Shown here one piece after another: positions 45,584-58,245 of a stretch of 64,000 nucleotides of DNA. Each line of letters starts with the position of its first letter. Within the stretch, counting starts at the first letter, position 1. The stretch spans positions 1 to 64,000 of the forward strand of contig CACGJH010000001.1 in assembly GCA_902573325.1 (NCBI GenBank), read 5' to 3'. A program made the translations under genes and the position numbers. The stretch is from an uncultured Alphaproteobacteria bacterium (lineage in GTDB: Bacteria > Pseudomonadota > Alphaproteobacteria > HIMB59 > GCA-002718135). The notes below the pieces were generated by a model that was given only the letters and a program-made list of their open reading frames with translations, was not told the DNA's origin and did no database searches.

Positions 45584-46699
45584 ATGAAATTTAAAATATT
45601 ACGTTCTAATTTTTTTAAAACTCTTTCACATTTGCAAGGTATTGTTGACAAGAAGAATGCACTTCCCATTTTAGCTAATATTTTAATTGAAGCAAAAAAT
45701 GATCAAATAGTTTTATCATCAACGGATATGGATATTTCTATAATAGAAAAGATATCTTGTAATGTAATGGAAGAAGGAGCTACAACTCTAAACTCACAAA
45801 TATTATATGATATTGTTAGAAAAATTGATGAGAACAGTGAAATAGAAATAATTTCAAATAATGGTAAATTACTAACTTTGAGATCTGATGGATCAAGATT
45901 TTCTTTAGCTTGTTTACCTAAAGAAGATTATCCTATAATTGAAAAAGACAAATCTGGTATTCAAGTTCAAATAAATTCAAAAATTCTTTTTAAATTAATT
46001 GATAAAACAAAATTTGCAATCTCAAATGAAGAGACTAGATATTTTTTAAATGGTTTATATTTTAATATAACTAATGAAAATAATAATAATATATTAACAT
46101 TAGTAGGTACTGATGGTCATAGACTTGCAAAGTTTAGTAACAAAATTGATGGTAAAATTGAAAAAGTCTCAGGAGTAATTATCCCAAAAAAAACAATTTA
46201 TGAATTATCTAAATTGTTATCTGAAATAGATACGGAAATTACTATATCGATTAGCTCTAACAAAATTGTATTTATTATTGGTGATATAATATTTATTTCA
46301 AAATTAATTGATGGGAATTTTCCAGATTATAAAAGAGTTATTCCAGTAGATAATATTAATCTATTAAAAATTAGCAGAGAAAGATTATTATCTGCTGTTG
46401 ATAGAGTTAGTACAATTGCAAACGAAAAGTCACCAGTAATTAAGTTTAAAATATTACAAAATATACTTAATTTAAATACTATTAATAATGAAAGCAGTAC
46501 AGCTTCGGAAGACTTAAATATAAATTATGAGGGAGATGATATTGAAATAGGTTTTAACTCCAAATACATAATGGACATGATGAATAATTTAGAAGACGAT
46601 GAAATAGTTATTAACTTAAAAGATAATTCATCGCCAATAATTGTTCAAGAAAATTCAAATACCAGCCTTGTTTATGTTTTAATGCCAATGAGAGTTTAA
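45584..46699 (+). CDS. dnaN: DNA polymerase III sliding clamp (beta subunit)
   Basis: A 371-residue three-domain clamp. Family features include KKNALPILANILIEA near 23-37, FRSDGSRFSLACLP-like text near 105, LVGTDGHRLAKF near 174 and the C-terminal YVLMPMRV, part of the client peptide pocket. It lies 23 bases after dnaA and 3 before recF. Confidence 0.97.
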   Translation: MKFKILRSNFFKTLSHLQGIVDKKNALPILANILIEAKNDQIVLSSTDMDISIIEKISCNVMEEGATTLNSQILYDIVRKIDENSEIEIISNNGKLLTLRSDGSRFSLACLPKEDYPIIEKDKSGIQVQINSKILFKLIDKTKFAISNEETRYFLNGLYFNITNENNNNILTLVGTDGHRLAKFSNKIDGKIEKVSGVIIPKKTIYELSKLLSEIDTEITISISSNKIVFIIGDIIFISKLIDGNFPDYKRVIPVDNINLLKISRERLLSAVDRVSTIANEKSPVIKFKILQNILNLNTINNESSTASEDLNINYEGDDIEIGFNSKYIMDMMNNLEDDEIVINLKDNSSPIIVQENSNTSLVYVLMPMRV

Positions 46700-46702
46700 A
46701 AT

Positions 46703-50247
<3,545 letters not shown>

Positions 50248-50253
50248 TTATTA

Positions 50254-51483
50254 ATGAATACAATTTTACTTGGCAATCTTATAAAAATAAGATGGATTGC
50301 AATTTTTGGGCAATTTTTAGCAGTTTTTTTTGTATCTTATGTAGTCAACATACCAATACCTTTATTTGAAACTCTTACAATTATTCTTTTTTCAGTTGCA
50401 GTTAATTTCTATTCATATTTCGAAGAAAGAAAAAATAAATCTATAAGTAACATTAAAGCCTTCTCATTTTTACTTTTTGATACACTACAATTAGGTTTTT
50501 TACTTTTTTTAACTGGTGGAATAGTCAATCCATTTTCAATTTTAATATTAGCTCCTGTAATAACTTCAGCTTCTTACTTACCTGCATTAATGACTGTAGT
50601 TTTATCATCTATTTCAATAGTTATTATTATATTGCTAAATTTTTATTTTATACCACTTAATTTAGGATCTGAATTTTTCTTACCTATTATTTATAATTTT
50701 GGCTTAGTCGCTTCACTAATTATCACCGTTATATTTATTGCAATTTATGCATATCTTTTTGCTAGTTCATCTAGAAAAATTTCTAATGCTTTATCTATAT
50801 CAAAACTTCAGATTCTAAATCAAAAAAAAATAACCGAAGTTGGTTCTTTGAGTGCAGCGGCAGCACATGAATTAGGAACTCCACTAAATACAATTTTTTT
50901 AATACTAAATGATTTATTAAAAGAAAAAAAATTAATAGAGGATAAACATATTGTTAAAGATATAATTTTACTAAAATCTCAAGCAGAAAGATGCAAAGAA
51001 ATATTACAAAGATTTTCAAAAAATCCATTAAACTTAAGAGATAAGTTTTTAGATAAAGTTAAAATTACTGATTTAATAAAAATAAATTTTGATAAATTTA
51101 ATAAAAATAAAAATTTAATAATAACCAAAACCCCAATGAATGAAGAGCCTGAAATTGATTTCAAAGATGAAATAATGTATGCATTAGGAAATATAATTCA
51201 AAATGCCATATTCTATTCTAATAAAACTGTAACTGCTGACTTAAAATACTTAAATACCAACGTCAATATTATTATTTCTGATGACGGTAATGGTTTCTCA
51301 AAAGATATTTTGGATAAATTGGGTGAGCCATATGTTTCTAAGAATAAACAAGGTATGGGACTTGGAATATTTATATCAAAAAATTTAATTGAAAATATGG
51401 GAGGAAATATAAAACTCTATAATTCAAATGACAATAAAGCTGTTGTTGAAATTATATTTGATAACTCTATCTTAAGTATATGA
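50254..51483 (+). CDS. regB: Redox sensor histidine kinase RegB/PrrB
   Basis: A 409-residue kinase with about six membrane helices (13-170). The quinone-sensing GGIVNPF motif is at 88-94, the H-box AAHELGTPLNT has H205, and the redox cysteine position is C247 in AERCKEIL. ATP-binding N and G boxes follow. These are the defining RegB residues. It signals to RegA, whose gene overlaps by 4 bases. The pair controls respiration and related functions by redox state. Confidence 0.95.
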   Translation: MNTILLGNLIKIRWIAIFGQFLAVFFVSYVVNIPIPLFETLTIILFSVAVNFYSYFEERKNKSISNIKAFSFLLFDTLQLGFLLFLTGGIVNPFSILILAPVITSASYLPALMTVVLSSISIVIIILLNFYFIPLNLGSEFFLPIIYNFGLVASLIITVIFIAIYAYLFASSSRKISNALSISKLQILNQKKITEVGSLSAAAAHELGTPLNTIFLILNDLLKEKKLIEDKHIVKDIILLKSQAERCKEILQRFSKNPLNLRDKFLDKVKITDLIKINFDKFNKNKNLIITKTPMNEEPEIDFKDEIMYALGNIIQNAIFYSNKTVTADLKYLNTNVNIIISDDGNGFSKDILDKLGEPYVSKNKQGMGLGIFISKNLIENMGGNIKLYNSNDNKAVVEIIFDNSILSI

Positions 51484-52007
51484 GAATGAAATTACTTATT
51501 GTTGATGATGATTTACCTTTCAGAGAAAGGTTGACAAGATCTATGGAAAAAAAAGGATTTGATGTCATTTCTTCACATGGATTTAAAGATTCAATAATGA
51601 AGGTTAATGAAAATCAATTTGACTATGCTGTAGTAGATATGCGATTAGAAGATGGTTCTGGTCTAGAATTAGTTAAAGAACTACAAAAAATTAGTCCTCA
51701 AACAAAATCTCTTTTGCTTACTGGATATGGAAACATAGCTACAGCTGTTGCAGCAATCAAATCAGGGGCGATAGACTATTTACCCAAACCAGCAGAGGTT
51801 GATCAAATTTACGATGCTTTAACAAATTCTAAAGAATTATTACCACCACCACCAGAAAATCCTATGACAGCAGACAGAATTAGATGGGAACATATACAAA
51901 GAGTGTTTATACAGTGTAATAGAAATGTATCTGAAACTGCAAGAAGATTAAGAATGCATAGAAGGACACTGCAAAGAATATTAAATAAACATGCACCAAG
52001 GGAATAA
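51480..52007 (+). CDS. regA: Response regulator RegA/PrrA/ActR
   Basis: A 175-residue regulator. The receiver domain has phospho-acceptor D53 in VVDMRLEDGSG and is followed by a proline linker (PPPPENP). The Fis-type helix-turn-helix, RNVSETARRLRMHRRTLQRIL near 147-167, is the nearly invariant RegA DNA-binding segment. Both its start and its end overlap the neighbouring genes (4 bases with regB, 1 base with the GT2 gene). Confidence 0.97.
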   Translation: MRMKLLIVDDDLPFRERLTRSMEKKGFDVISSHGFKDSIMKVNENQFDYAVVDMRLEDGSGLELVKELQKISPQTKSLLLTGYGNIATAVAAIKSGAIDYLPKPAEVDQIYDALTNSKELLPPPPENPMTADRIRWEHIQRVFIQCNRNVSETARRLRMHRRTLQRILNKHAPRE

Positions 52008-53035
52008 TGGATTCTAAAATTTCAATTATTGTTCCAATTTATAATGAATCAAAAATAATTGAAAATTTTATTAATAAGCTTTTAAACACATTCATTGATA
52101 TAAAACCAAAATACATATTTATAGATGATGGATCCAAGGATGGAACTAGAGAGTGGTTAGATAAGAATTTAAAACTAGTTTTTAAAAATGAAAATTATGA
52201 TTTAATTACATTAGATAAAAATAAAGGAAAAGGGTATGCTGTAAGACAAGGTATATTAAAAATCGAAGGATCTCATACTATCTTTATTGATTCAGATCTT
52301 GAATATGATCCCAAAGATGCTTTAGATTTATATAATCAAGTAAAAAAAAATAAAGATATTAAAGTAATTTACGGATCAAGATATATAAGTGGTAAACTAC
52401 AGCTTAGAAGACATTTCTTTAATGATATAGCAGTTAGATTTAATACATGGATCTTCAACTTATTATTTGATCAATCAATTACTGATTTACATACTGGTAC
52501 AAAAATAATTAAAAATGATTTATTAAAAAGTTTAAAACTTTCCTTAAATAGGTTTGGTTTAGAAATTGATGTTAGTACTCAAATATCAAAAAAAAATGTT
52601 AATATTTATGAAAGTGGAATTAGTTACATAGAGAGAACTGTTGAAGAGGGAAAAAAAATTACAATCATAGATGGATTTCTAAGTTATTATTTTTTATTTA
52701 GAGCCAGATTTTTACAAAATGATTTGCAAACTCAAACTTCATTAATATATTCTTTTTTTATGATGACATATATTGGATCTTATTTTGGAATGGGTATTGG
52801 AAAAACTATGATAATTATATTATTTGCAATAGTTGGTTTACTAAATGCAATGCATAGAAAATTAATTCCATTGAGTATTATTTTTTTTAGTATTTTTATT
52901 GGTAGTTTGTTTAGTTCTGGAAATGGAAGAATTTATCCAATATTAATATTTTATTTTTCTAGTTTATGGATATCAAAAAAAATTTCTAATAAATATAATA
53001 ATCATAATAATTATTTTCTTAGATTTTTCATTTAG
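52007..53035 (+). CDS. Family 2 glycosyltransferase, polyprenyl-phosphate sugar synthase-like, with membrane tail
   Basis: A 342-residue protein. Residues 1-230 form a DPM1-like GT2 domain: VPIYNES near 8, the nucleotide site IDDGSKDGT, the DXD-like DSDLEYDP near 93, then DLHTGTKI and the EEGKKITIIDG block. The last ~100 residues hold three to four membrane helices. It should transfer a sugar to a polyprenyl phosphate. Coupled to regA (1-base overlap) and convergent with the ABC ATPase (8-base overlap), it borders the glycan operon at 53028-58189 and may feed it. Confidence 0.82.
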   Translation: MDSKISIIVPIYNESKIIENFINKLLNTFIDIKPKYIFIDDGSKDGTREWLDKNLKLVFKNENYDLITLDKNKGKGYAVRQGILKIEGSHTIFIDSDLEYDPKDALDLYNQVKKNKDIKVIYGSRYISGKLQLRRHFFNDIAVRFNTWIFNLLFDQSITDLHTGTKIIKNDLLKSLKLSLNRFGLEIDVSTQISKKNVNIYESGISYIERTVEEGKKITIIDGFLSYYFLFRARFLQNDLQTQTSLIYSFFMMTYIGSYFGMGIGKTMIIILFAIVGLLNAMHRKLIPLSIIFFSIFIGSLFSSGNGRIYPILIFYFSSLWISKKISNKYNNHNNYFLRFFI

Positions 53036-53954
53036 TCATTTTAAGAAATACACTTTCTAAATCTTCATCATATGTTTTGATTTCAGAAAATATAATATTA
53101 TTTCTATCAAGTTCTTTTATTATATCGCTTAAATTTATATTTTTTTTATTATATTCTAATACTATGGAATTCATTTCCTCTTTATAAATTAGTGGTTTTA
53201 ACTTTTTTGGTATTAATATATTTTTTCCAATAATATCAAATTTTACTTTCCTATTTGAAAATAAATTTAATAAATTTTTTTTACTATCTTCAATTACCTT
53301 TTTTCCCTTATTTATAATCGTAATTAGATCACACATTTTTTCTGCTTCTTCCAAATAATGCGTTGTTAAACATATAGTTTTTCCCATTTTTTTTAATTCA
53401 TCTACATATTTCCATAAATTTTGTCTTAACTCTACATCTACACCTGCTGTAGGTTCATCCAAAACTATTACTTCTGGATTGTGCACTAAAGCTTTAGCAA
53501 TTAAAAGTCTCCTTCTCATCCCTCCAGATAAAGTTCTTGCATAAGCATTTCTTTGTTCTGATAACCCAAGATCTTTTAATATTTTTTCAGTTTTTCTATC
53601 TTTTCGTTTAATTCCATATAATCCTGCCTGTAACTCTAAAAGCTCAAAGGGCGTGAAGAAAGGATCAATATTTAATTCTTGCGGTACAATACCTATTTTT
53701 CTTCTTGTTGCTATAGCATCTTTATCCTGGTCAATACCTTCAATTATAACTTTGCCATCTGTTTTATTAACAATACCTGATAATATATTTATAAATGTTG
53801 ATTTCCCAGCACCATTTGGACCAAGAAGACCATAAATACTTCCTTTAGGTATATTTATAGAAAAATTCTGTAATGCTTTTATTTTTTTATTATCTTTTAT
53901 AAATACTTTAGATAAATTTTTTGCCTCAATTGCAAATTTATTATTCATAGTCAA
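53028..53954 (-). CDS. ABC transporter ATP-binding protein (YadG/NodI/DrrA type)
   Basis: A 308-residue ABC-2-type ATPase with Walker A LLGPNGAGKSTF near 43-54, the Q-loop VPQE, signature LSGGMRRRLLIAKA near 144, Walker B VIVLDEPTAGVD and switch THYLEEAE. A C-terminal extension (about 225-308) is typical of this exporter class. No permease gene is in the window, so the partner is elsewhere. Its start overlaps the DegT gene by 14 bases, making it the last gene of the surface-glycan operon. A second ATG two codons in is possible. Confidence 0.88.
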   Translation of the reverse strand: MTMNNKFAIEAKNLSKVFIKDNKKIKALQNFSINIPKGSIYGLLGPNGAGKSTFINILSGIVNKTDGKVIIEGIDQDKDAIATRRKIGIVPQELNIDPFFTPFELLELQAGLYGIKRKDRKTEKILKDLGLSEQRNAYARTLSGGMRRRLLIAKALVHNPEVIVLDEPTAGVDVELRQNLWKYVDELKKMGKTICLTTHYLEEAEKMCDLITIINKGKKVIEDSKKNLLNLFSNRKVKFDIIGKNILIPKKLKPLIYKEEMNSIVLEYNKKNINLSDIIKELDRNNIIFSEIKTYDEDLESVFLKMTK

Positions 53955-55185
53955 AAAATCTTTTAATTAGTTTTATATTTTCTAATATCTGCTGTTTACC
54001 ATAACTAGGGTATGTCGGAAGTAAAATAATGTCATTTACAACTTCCCTAATTATATTTAAATTTTCATTTTTATACTTTTGAAAAATTTTAAGTTCATTG
54101 CAATTTCTATAAAAGTAAATTGCAATGTCCCTATCATTTTCAAAAAGATATTTAATTAATTTATCTCTCTTGTGGTATTGAATCGGAAAGTTTATCCAAC
54201 TGTTTTCATAATTGTTTTCAAATTTAGGTATTATTAAATTCTTTATACCTTTTAAATTTTCATAGTATAGTTTAGCATTAATTATTCTTTTATCTAAATC
54301 TTTCTTATAATATTTTACTTGTTTTAAAATATTGTGTGATTGACTTGGAGAAATAATTTTTTTGTATTTCTCTGGTAGCTTTTGTTGCAAAAAAGGATTA
54401 GGATCATTTTTACTGAAATTATTTATAAATTTAATATTGAATTTATAACCAAATTTAACCAAGTAGCTTGTAAAGCATTTAAAAACAATATTATTTGTAG
54501 CAAGATTAACAAATAATGATTTTAAATAATTATGTAGAAGACCTTTGTAATCGTATGATTTAAAATTCATGTGTTCATTAACAATTTTATTATATATCTT
54601 ATCGTTTTTGGCAATAATTAAACCTCCATTTAGTGAACTAATAAATTTAAAGATTCCAAAACTAAAAAAAGAAATATCTCCTAATGTGCCTATAAATTTA
54701 TTATTTTTTTTAGTTCCGTAGCTAATCGCGCAATCTTCTATTAAAAATATATTTTTCTTTTTTGAGAAATTAATAATTTTATCTATATCCGAATTAATTA
54801 AATGGGTATGAGTAATTAGAATACCTGCAACTTTATCATCATATACTTCTTTAATTGAATCTAAATCAATAGTAATACTTTGTTTTTCAACATCACTAAA
54901 AACTGGAATACCTCCAGCACAGATTACCATATTCACAACATCAAAAATAGTAAATGGAGACATTATAATTTTATTTTTTTTTGAACTAATGCAAGCTTTT
55001 GTAGCTAAATATGCTCCAATTCTACCTTTATTAATACATAAAGTATTTTTATTATCAAAGTGACTCTTGAAATAATTATTTAAACTCTTTGTTTTATTTA
55101 AATTAAATAAATTAAAAGTAATTAAGTGTAATAAATTTTCAAATAAATAAAATTTATATATTTTTTGCCTTGGATCAGGTCTCAT
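53941..55185 (-). CDS. DegT/DnrJ/EryC1-family sugar aminotransferase
   Basis: A 414-residue PLP enzyme. The cofactor Asp is in LIEDCAISYG near 151, and the Schiff-base Lys in SFFSFGIFKFISSLNGG, where the lysine keeps its usual place although the surrounding GTK is altered. These enzymes aminate nucleotide-linked keto-sugars. A long basic N-terminus (1-50) is atypical. It overlaps the FAD-like gene by 4 bases (ATGA) and the ABC ATPase by 14 bases. With the GNAT at 56278 it suggests an N-acetylated amino sugar. Confidence 0.85.
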   Translation of the reverse strand: MRPDPRQKIYKFYLFENLLHLITFNLFNLNKTKSLNNYFKSHFDNKNTLCINKGRIGAYLATKACISSKKNKIIMSPFTIFDVVNMVICAGGIPVFSDVEKQSITIDLDSIKEVYDDKVAGILITHTHLINSDIDKIINFSKKKNIFLIEDCAISYGTKKNNKFIGTLGDISFFSFGIFKFISSLNGGLIIAKNDKIYNKIVNEHMNFKSYDYKGLLHNYLKSLFVNLATNNIVFKCFTSYLVKFGYKFNIKFINNFSKNDPNPFLQQKLPEKYKKIISPSQSHNILKQVKYYKKDLDKRIINAKLYYENLKGIKNLIIPKFENNYENSWINFPIQYHKRDKLIKYLFENDRDIAIYFYRNCNELKIFQKYKNENLNIIREVVNDIILLPTYPSYGKQQILENIKLIKRFFDYE

Positions 55186-56231
55186 AAATTTTTATTTATA
55201 AAATTTAAAATAATATCATTAGATATTGGACCGGGATATTCTTGTTTTACAAATGGTGAGCTAATTCCAAATAAGTTTTTAGAAAATTTCTCAAGATAAT
55301 TGTTTATATTTGTTCCATTAATGCTTAAATTACAATAGTGAATAGAGTCTCCAAATTTTATTTTTTGTAAATTAGTAATAACCTTTTGTTTTGAATTTAA
55401 AGATAAATCAATATTCCGAATATTATTAGAAAAGACTTGATCTACATAAAAGGGAAGTTTTATTCTTAATTTGTCTAAATTTTTATTATAGCCAAAAAAA
55501 TGCTTTAAGCTTCTTACAAAGTCATATTTTATAACACAATGTTTATTTTTAGGATATTTATCTAGTCTATCACTCATCGTTTTTATAAATTTATGATCAT
55601 ATTCAAATAAACCTAATTTTAAGTTTTTATTAATAATATTAGATCTAAACAAAAGATCAATTGTTTGTGGAAAACTTAAAGCTAAAAAAACATTTTTAAA
55701 TTTTTCTGATTTATATTTATTTATTTTTAAGTCAAAATAATTCACAAGAATATAATTATTATCAAAACTCAATTTATTTACAAATCCATTCATGATATTG
55801 TTAATAAAATTTGTAGTATTTATAATTTGTCCGTTTTTATTTCTTAATTGCCTTATATTTTCATTATTTGTTTTATATCCATTTTTTTTTAAGTCTAATT
55901 TTGTAAACGAAATGCCATTATCAATAAAAATTTTTATTACTGATGCAGGTATTTTTTCTATATTAATAAATCCACCCCAAATATTTGAATTACCACCAAA
56001 TGAAATTCTATCATGTAAATTAATTTTTGAAGAAATTTTATATTGAAAATTTCCAACAGAATTCGCAGTAGATGCAAAATATTTATTTGTATTTAAGTTG
56101 GGTCGATTTAATAAGTCTATTGATCTGATAGTATTGATATTTGCAGATATTATCCTAGGATTATATTTTTTTAAAAATATATATGCCACTAATGCTGAAA
56201 AACCACTTCCTATTATTAGATAATCATTCAT
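55182..56231 (-). CDS. Putative FAD/NAD-binding oxidoreductase (GMC-like)
   Basis: A 349-residue protein with an N-terminal dinucleotide-binding loop YLIIGSGFSALVAYIFLKKY (4-23). A GGNSNIWGGF segment near 78-87 recalls the GGSSxxN/W region of GMC oxidoreductases. The remainder is poorly conserved and very rich in Asn, Lys and Ile. It lies between the GNAT and DegT genes, so oxidation of a sugar hydroxyl to the keto group that the aminotransferase needs is an attractive inference. Beyond the N-terminal loop I cannot assign a family confidently. Confidence 0.6.
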   Translation of the reverse strand: MNDYLIIGSGFSALVAYIFLKKYNPRIISANINTIRSIDLLNRPNLNTNKYFASTANSVGNFQYKISSKINLHDRISFGGNSNIWGGFINIEKIPASVIKIFIDNGISFTKLDLKKNGYKTNNENIRQLRNKNGQIINTTNFINNIMNGFVNKLSFDNNYILVNYFDLKINKYKSEKFKNVFLALSFPQTIDLLFRSNIINKNLKLGLFEYDHKFIKTMSDRLDKYPKNKHCVIKYDFVRSLKHFFGYNKNLDKLRIKLPFYVDQVFSNNIRNIDLSLNSKQKVITNLQKIKFGDSIHYCNLSINGTNINNYLEKFSKNLFGISSPFVKQEYPGPISNDIILNFINKNL

Positions 56232-56277
56232 GATATTTTTAAAATGAAATATTTATTAATTAACACAAAAATATCAG

Positions 56278-56886
56278 TTAATTTGTTTTTATTAATAAAT
56301 ATAAATTATTTTTTGCTCTGATCCTTGAACCAACTATTTTAAAATCCATATATTTCTCATAAAAATTTAATGTATTTTTGTTATCTGTCTCAACGCTTAT
56401 AGTTAAATTTCTATAATTGTTATTAATGATGTTTTCTAAAAATTTCTTACCTATGCCCTGATTTCTATATTTTTTATCAACCGCTAAATATGTTAAATTT
56501 ACAGAGTTTTTTAGTATCACTAAATTATCCTTATCTAATAGCTTTAAATCTTTGTTAAAATAAATACGAATAATATCATATAAAAGATTAATTTTTAATT
56601 TAATTAATATCTCCAAAATAATGGTAAATCTCAATTTTTTTATTTCCATATTTATATACTTTTGTTTTTTAAAAAAAATTGCATAAGCAATTATTTTGCC
56701 ATCAAAATTTTTATAAACAAAAACATTAGATTTTTGAGAATTTATACATAATTTTAAAAATTTAATTATAAAATTTTTACCCAATCGTGCTATTAAAGTA
56801 TTTGCATTAGAAGAATAAATAATATTTTTTATAATATTTATTTCATTAAGATTAATTTTTGTAATTTCAATTAATCTGTATTTCAT
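56278..56886 (-). CDS. GNAT-family N-acetyltransferase
   Basis: A GNAT of about 202 residues with the acetyl-CoA loop KKYRNQGIGKKFLENII near 143-159 and the NTLNFYEKYMDFKIVG motif near the C-terminus. I choose the ATG at 56886; an in-frame ATG at 56901 would extend the overlap with the upstream ligase gene from 20 to 35 bases. Placed between an O-antigen ligase and sugar-modifying genes, it may acetylate an amino sugar. A protein substrate is not excluded. Confidence 0.8.
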   Translation of the reverse strand: MKYRLIEITKINLNEINIIKNIIYSSNANTLIARLGKNFIIKFLKLCINSQKSNVFVYKNFDGKIIAYAIFFKKQKYINMEIKKLRFTIILEILIKLKINLLYDIIRIYFNKDLKLLDKDNLVILKNSVNLTYLAVDKKYRNQGIGKKFLENIINNNYRNLTISVETDNKNTLNFYEKYMDFKIVGSRIRAKNNLYLLIKTN

Positions 56887-58189
56887 TTCTAAATTTATCA
56901 AGTATTAGGCATAAACATATTACAAAAAAAACAATAATACCATGGTGATTTTTTAATAAACTTCCAGTAGACATAAAAGGCCACATAACTGTGATGAATG
57001 TAATCATGCTTATTTGTGACGAATCATATTTTAAATTTAAAAAAAATTTATAAAATATTGATAAAAGAAATATTATAAATGTTACAAAAGCAATAATACC
57101 ACCTTCTATTATAAATTGTAAGTAGAAATTATGTGGATGAGAAGAGCAAGCACCATAATTTTTTGCTTCAATTTTATAATCATTACTATTTAAACAAACA
57201 TATTCAAAATTATTTAAACCTATTCCAGTAATAGGATTATCAATCCACATTTTTAATCCACTTTCATAAATCTTATAATAAATTGAGTTATTAAAATTTT
57301 TAATTACAGCAAAAAAATCAGGTTGCATTTCTATTGTCTTTTCACAAATTTTATCTTTTTCTAACAAACACGGAAATTTTTTAACTATAACTTGTCCTAA
57401 ATGTACTGGGTCATTTTTAATTATTTCGTAATCATTAAAACTTTTATGAAAATTTATTATAAAAAAAATAATTAAAATACTTGAGATTGTATTTACTAAA
57501 ACAATCTTTCTATATTTAGTTGTAAATAATAAAAGCAATATCCCTAGCATTAATGTTGCTAATGCCATTCTTTCTCCACTTAGAAATATACAAACAAAAC
57601 TTAAATTAAAAAATAATATAAATATATATTTTTTATATTTTCCAAAATCTATGAATAAAGATATCATTAGTGAAATAAAGAAAAACTTTGAAATATATGA
57701 ACCAATTATTTCATCATTGAATGGTCCAGTCATTCTCCCATAGGTAAAAGATTGAAAACCAAATATATCTTTCCCATAACCTGTTTCAGTTTTGTAATTT
57801 AAAAATTGGAATAATGAATCAGAAATTAAAATAATTATAGTGAAAAAAATAATTAATAAAAGCTTCTTAAGTTTTACAATATCATCTAAAATCCAATAAT
57901 AAATTGCAATTAAAAATATAAAAAATCTTATAAAAATTATACTCTCTACAAAAGATACAACCTTATTGAATGAAAAAAAACTAATAAATATTAAAGAAAA
58001 CCAAAATATAAAAAAATATTTAACAAATGATAAATTTAACCATTTTAAATCTCTTTCAAATATACAGTTACATATAAATAAAATACTAATCGTTACTATA
58101 ATTAAATCAGGAATTGCTGGACCAGAAATAAGTGCTATAGGTAAAATGTAGGTTAATAAAAGAGATATTTTTTTTAAATTAATCAACAT
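56867..58189 (-). CDS. O-antigen ligase/polymerase-like membrane protein (Wzy/WaaL family)
   Basis: A 440-residue polytopic protein with about 11-12 helices. A large periplasmic loop (about 250-350) contains ITGIGLNNFEYVC and the family hallmark CSSHPHNFYLQFIIEGG near 347-363. A second loop has RMTGPFNDEIIGSYI. This PF04932-type family polymerises or ligates surface polysaccharide. It is the first gene of the minus-strand operon and diverges from polA across 56 bases. Confidence 0.85.
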   Translation of the reverse strand: MLINLKKISLLLTYILPIALISGPAIPDLIIVTISILFICNCIFERDLKWLNLSFVKYFFIFWFSLIFISFFSFNKVVSFVESIIFIRFFIFLIAIYYWILDDIVKLKKLLLIIFFTIIILISDSLFQFLNYKTETGYGKDIFGFQSFTYGRMTGPFNDEIIGSYISKFFFISLMISLFIDFGKYKKYIFILFFNLSFVCIFLSGERMALATLMLGILLLLFTTKYRKIVLVNTISSILIIFFIINFHKSFNDYEIIKNDPVHLGQVIVKKFPCLLEKDKICEKTIEMQPDFFAVIKNFNNSIYYKIYESGLKMWIDNPITGIGLNNFEYVCLNSNDYKIEAKNYGACSSHPHNFYLQFIIEGGIIAFVTFIIFLLSIFYKFFLNLKYDSSQISMITFITVMWPFMSTGSLLKNHHGIIVFFVICLCLILDKFRNEIQIN

Positions 58190-58245
58190 ATAATTTTAAA
58201 ATTTCTTTTTCATATATACACTATTTGATTTAATATAAGTCTAAG

